This document shows, piece after piece, positions 16,685-24,302 of a DNA stretch of 24,302 nt. A program made the position numbers and the translations under genes. The notes under the pieces were generated by a model. The model was not told where the DNA came from, did no database searches, and saw only the letters and a program-made list of their open reading frames with translations. The stretch spans positions 1 through 24,302 of the forward strand of contig CAYPZL010000074.1 in NCBI GenBank assembly GCA_964415045.1, in the 5' to 3' direction. The DNA is from CAYPZL01 sp964415045. Its GTDB lineage: Bacteria; Planctomycetota; Phycisphaerae; Sedimentisphaerales; Anaerobacaceae. How positions within the stretch are numbered: position 1 is the first letter of the stretch; each line of letters starts with the position of its first letter.

Positions 16685-18337
16685 ATGAAGAGAAATCACG
16701 CCGTCACCGCATTCCTTGTTCTGATATTCTCGACCCTCGGTCTGTGCTCGACCGCTGCAACCTGGAAACGGCCGTGGCTGGGAGTGCACGTCATGTTGAC
16801 CACAGCAAACAAGACCGAGCAGCTTGCCCGCGTCGTCAAAGATCTTGCTGAGATGGGAGTCAATGCCATCGTGGCCGAAATCAACTACGGCTACGAATAC
16901 GAGTCCCACCCGGAATTGAGATCGGACAATCCCAGCAGCAGGGAATCGGTCAAAGCGCTGGTAGAGGAGTGCCAGGCGAATCATGTTCGGCTCATCCCCC
17001 AGTTCCAATGCCTCGGACACCAGTCGTGGAAGGCACGCACCTTCGGCCTGTTGACCGAGTACCCCCGGTTCGATGAAACGCCCGGAGCATACCCGAACAA
17101 CGAAGGGATTTACTGCCGGAGCTGGTGTCCCCTGCATCCGGAGGTGAATCCCATCATATTCGACCTGATGGACGAACTGATCGAGGCGTTTGAAGCGAAT
17201 GCCCTGCACGTGGGAATGGATGAGGTCTTTCTCATTGGCGAGGATGCCTGCCCTCGCTGCAAGGGCAAAAGCAGAGCGGAATTGTTCGCCAAAGCGGTGA
17301 ACGACTACCACAAGCACATCGTGGGAAGACACAAGATCGAGATGCTCATGTGGGGAGACCGTCTGATCGACGCCGAGAAAATCAACTATGGCAAGTGGGA
17401 AGCCAGCGCCAACGGCACGGCGGGCGCCGTCGATCTTATCCCCAACGACATCATCATTTGCGATTGGCATTACGGACGAAGGCAGGCGTACGAATCCATA
17501 CCCATGTTCTTGGAGAAAGGGTTTCGCGTCTGGCCGGCGAGCTGGCGTGAAACGGATGCGGCGAAAGATCTGATCGATTATTCCCGAACGTTCGACAGTC
17601 CAAAAATGGTGGGGCATTTGAATACAACCTGGGGCGCCGTGGCGATGGCCGAGCTGACGGCGTTTGAGCCGTTAGTGTATTCGACCGGTGCTTTTGCCCC
17701 CCGGCCTGCAACCTATCTGTCGGAAATCAAGGAATCGATGCAGAAGAAGTGGCCGAACAACCGGACGATCAACATCGTCTGTCACGGCCACAGCGTACCG
17801 GCCGGCTATTTCAAAACGCCGGTCGTGGATACCTTCAACGCGTATCCCCACCTGCTCCATGAGGCGCTGAAGAGGAAGTATCCGTTCGCCGTCATCAACG
17901 TGATCGTGACAGCCATCGGCGGGGAAAGCTCCGACAGCGGCGAAAAGCGGTTTGCCGACGACGTTCTTTCGCATCGGCCGGACGTCATCACGATCGATTA
18001 TGCACTGAACGACCGCCGAATCGGCCTGGATAAATCACGGCAAGCCCTGACGTCCATGATCGAGCAAGCCCAGAGCCACGGCATCAAGATCATTCTCCTG
18101 ACTCCCACGGGCGATCTTGGCGCCGATCTCAGCAATCCCGGGGACCCGCTGAATCGGCACGCCGAGCTGATCCGCGACCTGGCCCGCTCGCGCGGCGTCG
18201 GACTGGCCGACAGTCTGGCGGAATTCCAGGCCTATACCACCAACGGCGGTCGCCTGGAAGACCTGATGTCCCAGAGCAACCATCCCAATCGCAAAGGCCA
18301 CGAGCTTGCCGCGAAGGCCTTGATGGAGTGGTTTTGA
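16685..18337 (+). CDS. GH20-like hexosaminidase domain fused to an SGNH/GDSL hydrolase domain, secreted
   Basis: This 550-aa exported protein combines two apparent hydrolase domains. Residues 1-26 are a signal peptide. Residues 30-345 form a GH20-like TIM barrel: GVNAIVAEINYGYEYESHP, QFQCLGHQSW and LHVGMDEVF, where D179-E180 match the Asp-Glu pair of GH20 hexosaminidases (usual motif H.GGDE). A CPRC pair at 189-192 follows. Residues 360-550 are SGNH-like: GHSVPAGY with S370 (block I), GGESS (block II region), YALND with N442-D443 (block III), and SNHPNRKGH with H533 (block V). The Asp normally three residues before that His is Gln530. A plausible pairing is removal of a hexosamine plus an ester (acetyl or similar) from the same glycan. 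The start at 16685 has AAGGA 8 nt upstream and opens the signal peptide; the ATG at 16667 lies before that site. It is divergent from the fucosidase operon across a 147-nt spacer. Confidence 0.82.
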   Translation: MKRNHAVTAFLVLIFSTLGLCSTAATWKRPWLGVHVMLTTANKTEQLARVVKDLAEMGVNAIVAEINYGYEYESHPELRSDNPSSRESVKALVEECQANHVRLIPQFQCLGHQSWKARTFGLLTEYPRFDETPGAYPNNEGIYCRSWCPLHPEVNPIIFDLMDELIEAFEANALHVGMDEVFLIGEDACPRCKGKSRAELFAKAVNDYHKHIVGRHKIEMLMWGDRLIDAEKINYGKWEASANGTAGAVDLIPNDIIICDWHYGRRQAYESIPMFLEKGFRVWPASWRETDAAKDLIDYSRTFDSPKMVGHLNTTWGAVAMAELTAFEPLVYSTGAFAPRPATYLSEIKESMQKKWPNNRTINIVCHGHSVPAGYFKTPVVDTFNAYPHLLHEALKRKYPFAVINVIVTAIGGESSDSGEKRFADDVLSHRPDVITIDYALNDRRIGLDKSRQALTSMIEQAQSHGIKIILLTPTGDLGADLSNPGDPLNRHAELIRDLARSRGVGLADSLAEFQAYTTNGGRLEDLMSQSNHPNRKGHELAAKALMEWF

Positions 18338-18352
18338 GTACGGAAGAGGAGT

Positions 18353-18519
18353 TTTTGCAGAATGGAGATCAGGCTTATGTTCTTCAAGCAAATCGTTGGT
18401 GTGATTTCCTTGAGGACGGAATTTAAATGCCAATACCGAAAGCACTTGCGTTCTCGGGAGGAAAAATCAAGAAGGAGATTTTTCTTCCCTGAAGTAAGCC
18501 TAATCTCCATTTTGCAAAA
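18353..18519. mobile_element. 167-bp MITE-like element with 25-bp terminal inverted repeats
   Basis: The left end, 18353-18377 (TTTTGCAG then AATGGAGATCAGGCTTA), and the right end, 18495-18519, are inverted copies matching at 23 of 25 positions. A third, solitary copy lies at 14413-14436. The interior is lower in GC than its surroundings, has no credible gene and contains a strong hairpin. No clear target-site duplication is visible at the ends. These are features of a non-autonomous miniature element or a REP-like pair; which transposase would move it is unknown. Confidence 0.5.
18456..18489. terminator. Strong hairpin inside the MITE-like element, possible terminator
   Basis: GGGAGGAAAAATC (18456-18468) pairs with GATTTTTCTTCCC (18477-18489) over 13 bp, one of them a G-U pair in the RNA, around an 8-nt loop. 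It lies about 120 nt after the stop of the GH20-like/SGNH gene. T-runs lie inside the stem rather than after it, so termination is uncertain. Confidence 0.4.
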
Positions 18520-18563
18520 GTCCACCGCGGAACTGCACTTGGCATGACGAAGGGAGGTGCATC

Positions 18564-19835
18564 ATGACGGGCATGACACGCAGAGCATTTGTCAGGGGTT
18601 CGATGGCCGGGGCGGTCGCAACGGCGTTGCCTTTTTCGCGCACCCGTGGAGCGAACGACACGGTTCGTGTCGGGGTCGCCGGTCTGCGCGGCCAGGGCCG
18701 AAGCCATATCGGGAATTTCCGTAACATTTCCGGAGTGCGGGTCGTGGCGCTGTGCGACGTGGATCGGAACATGCTGGAGCGCGAAGTCAAGAAGTTCAAG
18801 GACCGCAACGAGAAGGTTGACGCCTACGTCGACTGTCGCAGGATGCTCGAGGACGAGTCCATCGACGTGATCTCGATTGCTACGCCGGACCATTGGCACG
18901 TCCCTCTGGCGGCGTTGTCCGTCGTCGCCGGCAAGGACGTGTACGTGGAGAAGCCAATCAGCCATACCATTGCCGAGGGGCGCGTGCTGGTCGGCCTGGC
19001 ACGCAAGCACCGGCGGATCGTCCAGCACGGCACACAGTCGCGCAGTTCCGAAGGCCTGCACGAGGCGATGGAGTACCTGCGGTCGGGAAAGCTCGGCAGG
19101 GTCCGCATGGCCAAGGCCATCAACAGCCAGCTCCGCGGTCCTATCGGTCGCAAGGCGGACACCGCGACCCCGCCCCACGTCAATTATGACCTCTGGCTGG
19201 GACCGGCCCCGCAACGACCGTTCAACCCGAACCGGTTTCACTACAACTGGCACTGGTTCTGGGACTACGGGACCGGCGACGCCGGCAACGACGGCATCCA
19301 CCAGATCGACATCGCACGCTGGGGGCTCGGAGTGGAAATGCCCAAAGCCGTCTCGTGCAGCGGCGGCCAACTGTTCTACCGGGACGACCACGAGACGCCG
19401 GACACGCAAGTCGCCACCTTTGAATACGACGACGTGTACTTGATGTTTGAGATGCGGCTCTGGGCTCCGTATCCACACGAAGGCCACGACAACGGCAACA
19501 TCTTCTACGCCGATAATGGAACCATGTCCATCGGAAGAAAGGGCTGGCAGGTGACATTCAAAGACGGAAAAGCCGGCCCGGGCGGTCCTCGCGGGGGCGG
19601 ATCGCACACCGCCAATTTCATCAAGGCGGTGCGGAGTCGAAAGCCCAGCGACCTGAACGCCGACGTCGAGGTCGGACACCGCTCGGCGGTTCTCTGTCAC
19701 ATGGCCAATATCGCGACTCGAGTCGGCCGACGGCTGAGATTCGACGCGAGGCAGGAACGGTTTCTTGACGATCCTGAGGCGAACACGTATCTAACCAAAC
19801 CGTACCGCAAAGGCTTCGAGCTGCCAACGCTCTGA
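18564..19835 (+). CDS. Gfo/Idh/MocA family oxidoreductase, Tat-type signal
   Basis: This 423-aa NAD(P)-dependent sugar oxidoreductase-like protein has a twin-arginine signal (TRRAFVRG at 5-12, then a hydrophobic run to about 24). A Rossmann domain follows, with the nucleotide loop GVAGLRGQG (37-45), CDVD (64-67), ATPDHWH (107-112) and the family lysine in VYVEKP (K130). The C-terminal alpha/beta domain contains GNDGIHQIDIARW, where H246 and D249 are at the usual catalytic positions. Exported members of this family are abundant in Planctomycetota, and some act by oxidation-assisted glycoside cleavage (GH109 and GH177-like chemistry), so it could take part in glycan breakdown rather than ordinary dehydrogenation. 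GGAGG 6 nt upstream supports the start at 18564. The next gene begins 47 nt downstream on the same strand. Family certain; substrate unknown. Confidence 0.92.
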   Translation: MTGMTRRAFVRGSMAGAVATALPFSRTRGANDTVRVGVAGLRGQGRSHIGNFRNISGVRVVALCDVDRNMLEREVKKFKDRNEKVDAYVDCRRMLEDESIDVISIATPDHWHVPLAALSVVAGKDVYVEKPISHTIAEGRVLVGLARKHRRIVQHGTQSRSSEGLHEAMEYLRSGKLGRVRMAKAINSQLRGPIGRKADTATPPHVNYDLWLGPAPQRPFNPNRFHYNWHWFWDYGTGDAGNDGIHQIDIARWGLGVEMPKAVSCSGGQLFYRDDHETPDTQVATFEYDDVYLMFEMRLWAPYPHEGHDNGNIFYADNGTMSIGRKGWQVTFKDGKAGPGGPRGGGSHTANFIKAVRSRKPSDLNADVEVGHRSAVLCHMANIATRVGRRLRFDARQERFLDDPEANTYLTKPYRKGFELPTL

Positions 19836-19882
19836 GCGCAATGCGGACTGACGATCTCTTGAGAGCGTGAAAGGATATGTCC

Positions 19883-22800
19883 ATGAACATGCACATCCGC
19901 GTGCTTGGCGCGATTGTCTTGACCGGCCTGGCTTTCAGTGCGGTCTCGCTCTGTGATGCAGAGTCGAGAGCAGTGGCCTCTTCATCACAGATCTCCATCG
20001 TTCCCGAGCCGGTCACGCTGGAACGACACACAGGCCAGTTTCGCGTGACGCCGCAAACGCGTGTGGCAGCGCCGGGCGAAGCCCGAGCCGAGGGCGTCAA
20101 GCTGATCGATTCCCTGGCGCCGGCGCTGGGATACCGCTTGAAGATGAGTGACGGCGCCTCGTCTCGCGGCAATTCGATACGGCTGCGCGTTGCATCGTCG
20201 GTAAGAGACCGGCTCGGCGAAGACGGATACGAGCTTGAGGTAACGAGCCGCTCGATCCACATCGCCGGAGGTGGCCCGGCCGGCCTGTTCTATGGCGTCC
20301 AGACCCTTCGACAACTGCTCCCGCCCGCCGTGTTCAGTCCCCGCAAGGCCGATGACGTGGACTGGACGGTGCCGTGTCTGCGCATCGTGGACCACCCCCG
20401 CTTTCAATGGCGCGGCCTGCTGATCGATCCGGCCCGGCATTTCATTCCCGTGCCGGACGTCAAGAAGTTCATCGACGTGATGGCCGTCCACAAGCTCAAC
20501 CGCCTGCAAATCCACCTGACCGACAACGAAGGCTGGCGGATTGAAATCAAGAAATACCCGAAGCTCGCGAAACTCGGCTCGAAGATGGACTGGAATCTCC
20601 GCCGCCAGGGCGGAAGCGGGCCGCGTTGTTTGGGCTTTTACACGCAGGACGACATTCGCGAACTCGTTCGTTACGCCAAGGAGCGCCACATCACCATCGT
20701 GCCGGAGATCGAGATGCCCTTCCACACCGGGGCGGCCATCGTGGCTTACCCCGAGCTGGCCATCAACCCGGGCCGCCTCGCCGGCCTGCCGCTCGACCAG
20801 CGCTGGGCCCAAACCCGCGGCCTGATCGCACCCCGCCCCGAGACGGTCGCCTTTCTCCAGGACGTGCTGGCCGAAGTGATCGAGTTGTTTCCCAGCAAGT
20901 GCATCCATATCGGCGGCGACGAGGCCAACATCCGGCATTGGGCCGACGACCCCGAGATGCAGGCTCAGATGAAGCGGTTCAAGCTCAAGGACGCGCACGA
21001 GCTGCACAGTTGGTTTATCAAGCAGATGGACGCATTCCTTACGAGGAACGGACGACGCCTGGTCGGCTGGGACGAAATTCTCCAGGGCGGCCTCGCTCCC
21101 GGAGCCACCGTGATGAGTTGGCGCGGCACGAGCGGGGGCATTTCCGCTGCCAGAGCCGGCCATGACGTAGTGATGGCGCCGACCTCGCACACGTATTTCG
21201 ACTATCGCCAGGCCCCAGACGAAACCGGGCTGGGCCGCAGCGTGATCGATTTGGAGAAGGTCTATTCCTTCGAGCCGATCCCGGCGGAACTCAACGCCGA
21301 ACAAGCCAGGCACATCCTCGGCGGCCAGGGCCAGCTCTGGGGCGAGCTGATCGCCGATCAGCGGCGGCGCGATTTCATGGCGTTTCCCCGGGCATGCGCC
21401 CTGAGCGAAGTGCTCTGGTCGCCCAAAGAGGGTCGCAGCTTCCGCCCGTTCCTCCGCAAATTGGTCCCGCATCTGCGTCGCCTGGAACTTGCCCGGGTCA
21501 ACTACCGGCCGCTGGAACCCTCTCTCATCAAGAGGATCGCACGCTCGGTGGAGAATTTCGATTACTTCACGAACAACTGGAACGTCGTTGGTTTGAAGGA
21601 CTACACCCACGGCAGCCGCATCACGCCCGACAACAGACTGGTGCTCGCGCACAAGACACCCGTTGAGATTCGCATCGGACCCGACCGCACGCAACTGAGC
21701 CGGGAAAACCCGAAGCTGGCACGGGATGGCTGGATGCCGATCATCATCGTTACCGCCGAGAGAGAACAGGTCGATTACGAAGTGGCCTATTGGGCCACGC
21801 CACTGCCCGACGTGAAGGACTGGCGAAAGGCCTTCGATTGGCCGACGGAAGGCGAGAATTTCCTGAACTGGATCCGTGTCAAGGCCACGAACAATTCCGA
21901 CAAGCCCGTTGAGGCAAGCGTCGAAATCGGACCGAATCCGCAAGTCAAGGCGCCGAGAACTCCCGAGCAGCAGAGTGTCGCGAAGGCTGACGCGGTGCAT
22001 ACCCGCAAGTACTCCTGGTCGTGGCAACTCGCGCCCGGCGGCTCACGCGAGGGAATCGCCCGATACACATTCTTCCCCGTCGACGACCCCGCCAAGTACG
22101 ACCGCGAGGATGCACACCTGTGGCTCAAGCGCACCAAAGAATACTGGCGAGGCGTGATGGACCGTGCGGCCAAGATCGAAGTACCCTGCCGCAAAGCCAC
22201 CGAAGCACTGCTGGCCGCCCACGTCTGCCAGTTGATCGCCAACGACCATGGCGAAGTGCATGGCGGCGAGGATTTCTACGACGTCTTTTACATCCGCGAC
22301 GGCGCCTATCAAGTCATGGAACTGGAAGAGGCCGGGCTCATGGACGCCGCGGCCAAGGCGATCGAACTCTACCTCGTGCGCCAGCGCGACGACGGCCGAT
22401 TCGAATCGCAGAAGGGCCAGTTCGACGCCAACGGCCAGGCGGTCTGGACCCTGTGGCAGTATTACCGGATCACGCGCGACCGAGCCTTCCTCGAACGCGT
22501 GTACCCCCAAATGGTGCGTGCGGCCCAGTGGACGATGAAGGCCCGGCGCACCACCGCGCCGCCCTTTGCCGGCCTGCTGCCCAGGGCCCCGGCCGACGGC
22601 GAGTGTCTCTGGGAAGCGCAGAACCATATCGTGGGCTACGACCTGTGGAATCTGCGCGCAATGCTCTGCACCGCCGAGGCCGCCCGAATCCTCGAGAGGC
22701 ACGACGAGGCCGCTCAACTCCTGACCGAAGCCGACACATACCGCGCCGACATCGACACCGCCTGGAAAGACACCGGCCTGAAGCACTTCCCCCCGAGCTG

Positions 22801-23941
22801 GGAGAAAGACGGCACACACTGGGGCAATACCGAAACGCTCTGGCCCACCGAACTGTTCGAGCGCGACGACCCCCGCGTCGCCGCATTGAGCCGGCACGTC
22901 CGCCAGGATTTTGCCGGCGGGTACATCGAGGGCACGATCCAGTGGAAGGGACGCGGAAACGTCGATGCCATCCATCCCTACATGGGTGCGTACACGACCA
23001 TGACCGATCTGGTCCGGGGCGAGCACGAGCAGGTCGTCGAGGACTTCTACTGGTACCTGCTCCATTCCACGGCCGCTCATGCGTTTCCCGAAGGAATCTA
23101 CTACAAGAAACGCATGGCCTGGAGCCATACGATCCCGCACGTCACCGGGGCATGCAACTACGCGATCATGCTCCGCCACATGCTCGTCCATGAGGCCGGC
23201 GAGGAGTTGCATCTGCTGACCGCGGTTCCCGACTGGTGGCTCGGTGAAGGCAGAGAGATTCGCATCGAGCGATTGCCCACGCACTTCGGCGAAATGGCGC
23301 TGACGGTTCGCGGGACCGCCCGGGGCGTCGAGGTTGATCTGGATCCGCCGAAGCGAAATCCGCCCGAGCGCATCCTTCTCACGTTGCCGAAGTCGCGCCC
23401 GCTGGCAGGGTCGCTGCCCAACGTCCGCGTCGTACAACGGCCGGATCAGAAGAAACGCTGGGACTTCGCGACGTTGGTTGACCTCTACGAGCGGACATAC
23501 GACTGGACCAAACCCAATGCGGTGAGTCTTACGACGGGCAAGCCCGCAACGTGCTCTCATGCCCTGCCGCCGCACCCGGCGAATCTCGCCAACGACGGAC
23601 GAAGCGACGACACCGACAGTTACTGGGCCACCGACGTACAGCAGCACCCCGGAGACGCCTGGTGGCAGGTCGATCTCGGCAAGCCGACCCCGGTCGGCCG
23701 GGTCGTCGTGGTCGGCTACTACGGCGACACTCGGCACTACGGCTTCACCGTCGAAACTTCCACGGACGGCAAAGCATGGGACATGGTCGCCGACCGCAGA
23801 GACAACGCGACGCCCTCCACAAGAGATGGTTATACGTGCCGTTTCGCTCCCCGCCCGGTGCGCTACATTCGCGTGACCCAAACACGCAATTCCGCCAATC
23901 CCGGCCGGCACCTGGTGGAAGTGATGGCCTATGAAGAATAG
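19883..23941 (+). CDS. GH20 beta-N-acetylhexosaminidase fused to an (alpha/alpha)6-barrel domain and an F5/8-type C domain
   Basis: This 1352-aa secreted enzyme has a signal peptide (1-26). A GH20b domain spans about 36-165 (ISIVPEPVTLE). The GH20 catalytic barrel spans about 166-515, with FQWRGLLIDPARHFIP, LQIHLTDNEGWRIEI and the catalytic pair D346-E347 in IHIGGDEA. It also has VGWDEI and GGQGQLWGE. A linker region runs to about 770. A helical domain follows at about 771-1100 (EDFYDVFYIRDGAYQV, DANGQAVWTLWQYYRITRD, WGNTETLWPTELF), resembling six-hairpin glycosidases, possibly a second catalytic unit. An F5/8-type C carbohydrate-binding domain at about 1212-1352 completes it (WWQVDLGKPTPVGRVVVVGY). 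Ordinary bacterial GH20 proteins are roughly half this length. The start at 19883 has AAGGA 7 nt upstream; the ATG at 19877 is too close to that site. It would release terminal GlcNAc/GalNAc. It is probably co-transcribed with the oxidoreductase gene. Confidence 0.9.
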   Translation: MNMHIRVLGAIVLTGLAFSAVSLCDAESRAVASSSQISIVPEPVTLERHTGQFRVTPQTRVAAPGEARAEGVKLIDSLAPALGYRLKMSDGASSRGNSIRLRVASSVRDRLGEDGYELEVTSRSIHIAGGGPAGLFYGVQTLRQLLPPAVFSPRKADDVDWTVPCLRIVDHPRFQWRGLLIDPARHFIPVPDVKKFIDVMAVHKLNRLQIHLTDNEGWRIEIKKYPKLAKLGSKMDWNLRRQGGSGPRCLGFYTQDDIRELVRYAKERHITIVPEIEMPFHTGAAIVAYPELAINPGRLAGLPLDQRWAQTRGLIAPRPETVAFLQDVLAEVIELFPSKCIHIGGDEANIRHWADDPEMQAQMKRFKLKDAHELHSWFIKQMDAFLTRNGRRLVGWDEILQGGLAPGATVMSWRGTSGGISAARAGHDVVMAPTSHTYFDYRQAPDETGLGRSVIDLEKVYSFEPIPAELNAEQARHILGGQGQLWGELIADQRRRDFMAFPRACALSEVLWSPKEGRSFRPFLRKLVPHLRRLELARVNYRPLEPSLIKRIARSVENFDYFTNNWNVVGLKDYTHGSRITPDNRLVLAHKTPVEIRIGPDRTQLSRENPKLARDGWMPIIIVTAEREQVDYEVAYWATPLPDVKDWRKAFDWPTEGENFLNWIRVKATNNSDKPVEASVEIGPNPQVKAPRTPEQQSVAKADAVHTRKYSWSWQLAPGGSREGIARYTFFPVDDPAKYDREDAHLWLKRTKEYWRGVMDRAAKIEVPCRKATEALLAAHVCQLIANDHGEVHGGEDFYDVFYIRDGAYQVMELEEAGLMDAAAKAIELYLVRQRDDGRFESQKGQFDANGQAVWTLWQYYRITRDRAFLERVYPQMVRAAQWTMKARRTTAPPFAGLLPRAPADGECLWEAQNHIVGYDLWNLRAMLCTAEAARILERHDEAAQLLTEADTYRADIDTAWKDTGLKHFPPSWEKDGTHWGNTETLWPTELFERDDPRVAALSRHVRQDFAGGYIEGTIQWKGRGNVDAIHPYMGAYTTMTDLVRGEHEQVVEDFYWYLLHSTAAHAFPEGIYYKKRMAWSHTIPHVTGACNYAIMLRHMLVHEAGEELHLLTAVPDWWLGEGREIRIERLPTHFGEMALTVRGTARGVEVDLDPPKRNPPERILLTLPKSRPLAGSLPNVRVVQRPDQKKRWDFATLVDLYERTYDWTKPNAVSLTTGKPATCSHALPPHPANLANDGRSDDTDSYWATDVQQHPGDAWWQVDLGKPTPVGRVVVVGYYGDTRHYGFTVETSTDGKAWDMVADRRDNATPSTRDGYTCRFAPRPVRYIRVTQTRNSANPGRHLVEVMAYEE

Positions 23942-24302
23942 CATCGAAAGGGCCGTTGCCCCGTTGTGAGTCTTTCAGCATCATAACGCCTGCAGTATCC
24001 TGTCAAACGTTACGTGCCCATGGGAGATTGCCTGCCGAGAGCACGTTCTATACACGCATGATCGCCGCTGATTTCGAGAAAGCTCGGCAGACCCGACATC
24101 AGTCCATTACAGGTTGGGCTCGCGCGAAAACAGGGTTGGAGATGCAGCGGCAGAGACCGCGTTTGGGGAAAAGAGCGTGAGAGAGCGTGTTCCTGAAATG
24201 CTCGAAGGATTGGACACGCGAGCATAGACACAACCCTGAGCTACTATGTACTCAAGTTGACTGATTTTTGTATTGGTTTTCATGCGGCCACCAGGAGTCG
24301 CT
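23942..24302. other. Non-coding tail of the window, no gene recognised
   Basis: I see no protein family, tRNA or convincing terminator here. Two weak structures are visible: a 7-bp stem, ATGCTCG (24198-24204) with CGAGCAT (24219-24225), and a tandem AGAGCGTG repeat at 24172-24189. A TTGACT at 24257-24262 has no matching -10. The closing AT-rich stretch could belong to the promoter of a gene beyond the window. Confidence 0.5.

Noticed and set aside
16538..17617. N-terminal extension of the symporter frame
   Set aside because: The extra 360 codons are antisense to the GH20-like/SGNH gene; the symporter starts at 16537 with a ribosome binding site and its first membrane segment.
18362..18547. 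Possible 61-aa peptide in the MITE-like segment
   Set aside because: Its ends are encoded by the inverted repeats themselves, and it has no ribosome binding site.
23956..24231. Two overlapping short frames on opposite strands in the tail
   Set aside because: Neither has a recognisable motif or good start context.
24257..24285. Possible promoter with TTGACT
   Set aside because: No acceptable -10 hexamer occurs 16-18 bp downstream.
1..24302. CRISPR array, tRNA or rRNA genes
   Set aside because: No regularly spaced repeats and no tRNA- or rRNA-like stretches were seen on either strand; the repeats at 14413, 18353 and 18495 are too few and irregular for CRISPR.

Overview
The window looks like a carbohydrate-degradation locus from a GC-rich member of Planctomycetota, probably Phycisphaerae or a Sedimentisphaerales-like lineage. 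That placement is inferred from gene style: a secreted LamG protein with TYYWRVDE modules and a C-terminal domain opening with VDDFEGYN, a Tat-type sulfatase, Tat-type Gfo/Idh/MocA proteins, F5/8-type C tails and URO-D-like proteins inside sugar operons. No rRNA or tRNA gene is visible to confirm it.

Layout. Positions 1-50 hold two back-to-back perfect hairpins that look like the end of an IS200/IS605- or REP-type element. They abut a 5'-truncated serine hydrolase (beta-lactamase/transpeptidase superfamily, + strand). A good sigma70-like promoter overlaps that gene's stop codon and precedes a secreted modular LamG protein (1357-4164, +). A structured palindromic spacer (4171-4263) lies between this gene and the convergent end of a long minus-strand operon.

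The minus-strand operon runs from a promoter near 16600 down to 4358. In transcription order it encodes a sodium:solute symporter, a lipoprotein of the rhamnose/fucose mutarotase (RhaM) family, two URO-D-superfamily proteins, a GH29 fucosidase, a second GH29 fucosidase with a discoidin-like domain, a GH95-like protein and a type I sulfatase. Gaps are only 7-75 nt.

Divergently, the plus strand carries a GH20-like/SGNH-hydrolase fusion (16685-18337), then a 167-bp MITE-like element, then a Tat-type Gfo/Idh/MocA oxidoreductase and a 1352-aa protein joining a GH20 hexosaminidase, an (alpha/alpha)6-barrel domain and an F5/8-type C domain.

Taken together, the genes suggest stepwise removal of sulfate, alpha-L-fucose and beta-linked hexosamine (GlcNAc/GalNAc) outside the cytoplasm, possibly with deacylation, followed by anomer conversion by the lipoprotein mutarotase and Na+-coupled sugar uptake. 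A sulfated, fucosylated, hexosamine-bearing glycan (mucin-like, or a marine or animal sulfated glycan) fits better than pure fucoidan. This is inference. No SusC/SusD pair, transcriptional regulator, sulfatase-maturation enzyme or cytosolic fucose-catabolic enzyme is seen here. The least explained parts are the URO-D-like pair, the two multi-domain GH20 fusions and the dispersed 24-25-nt repeat.
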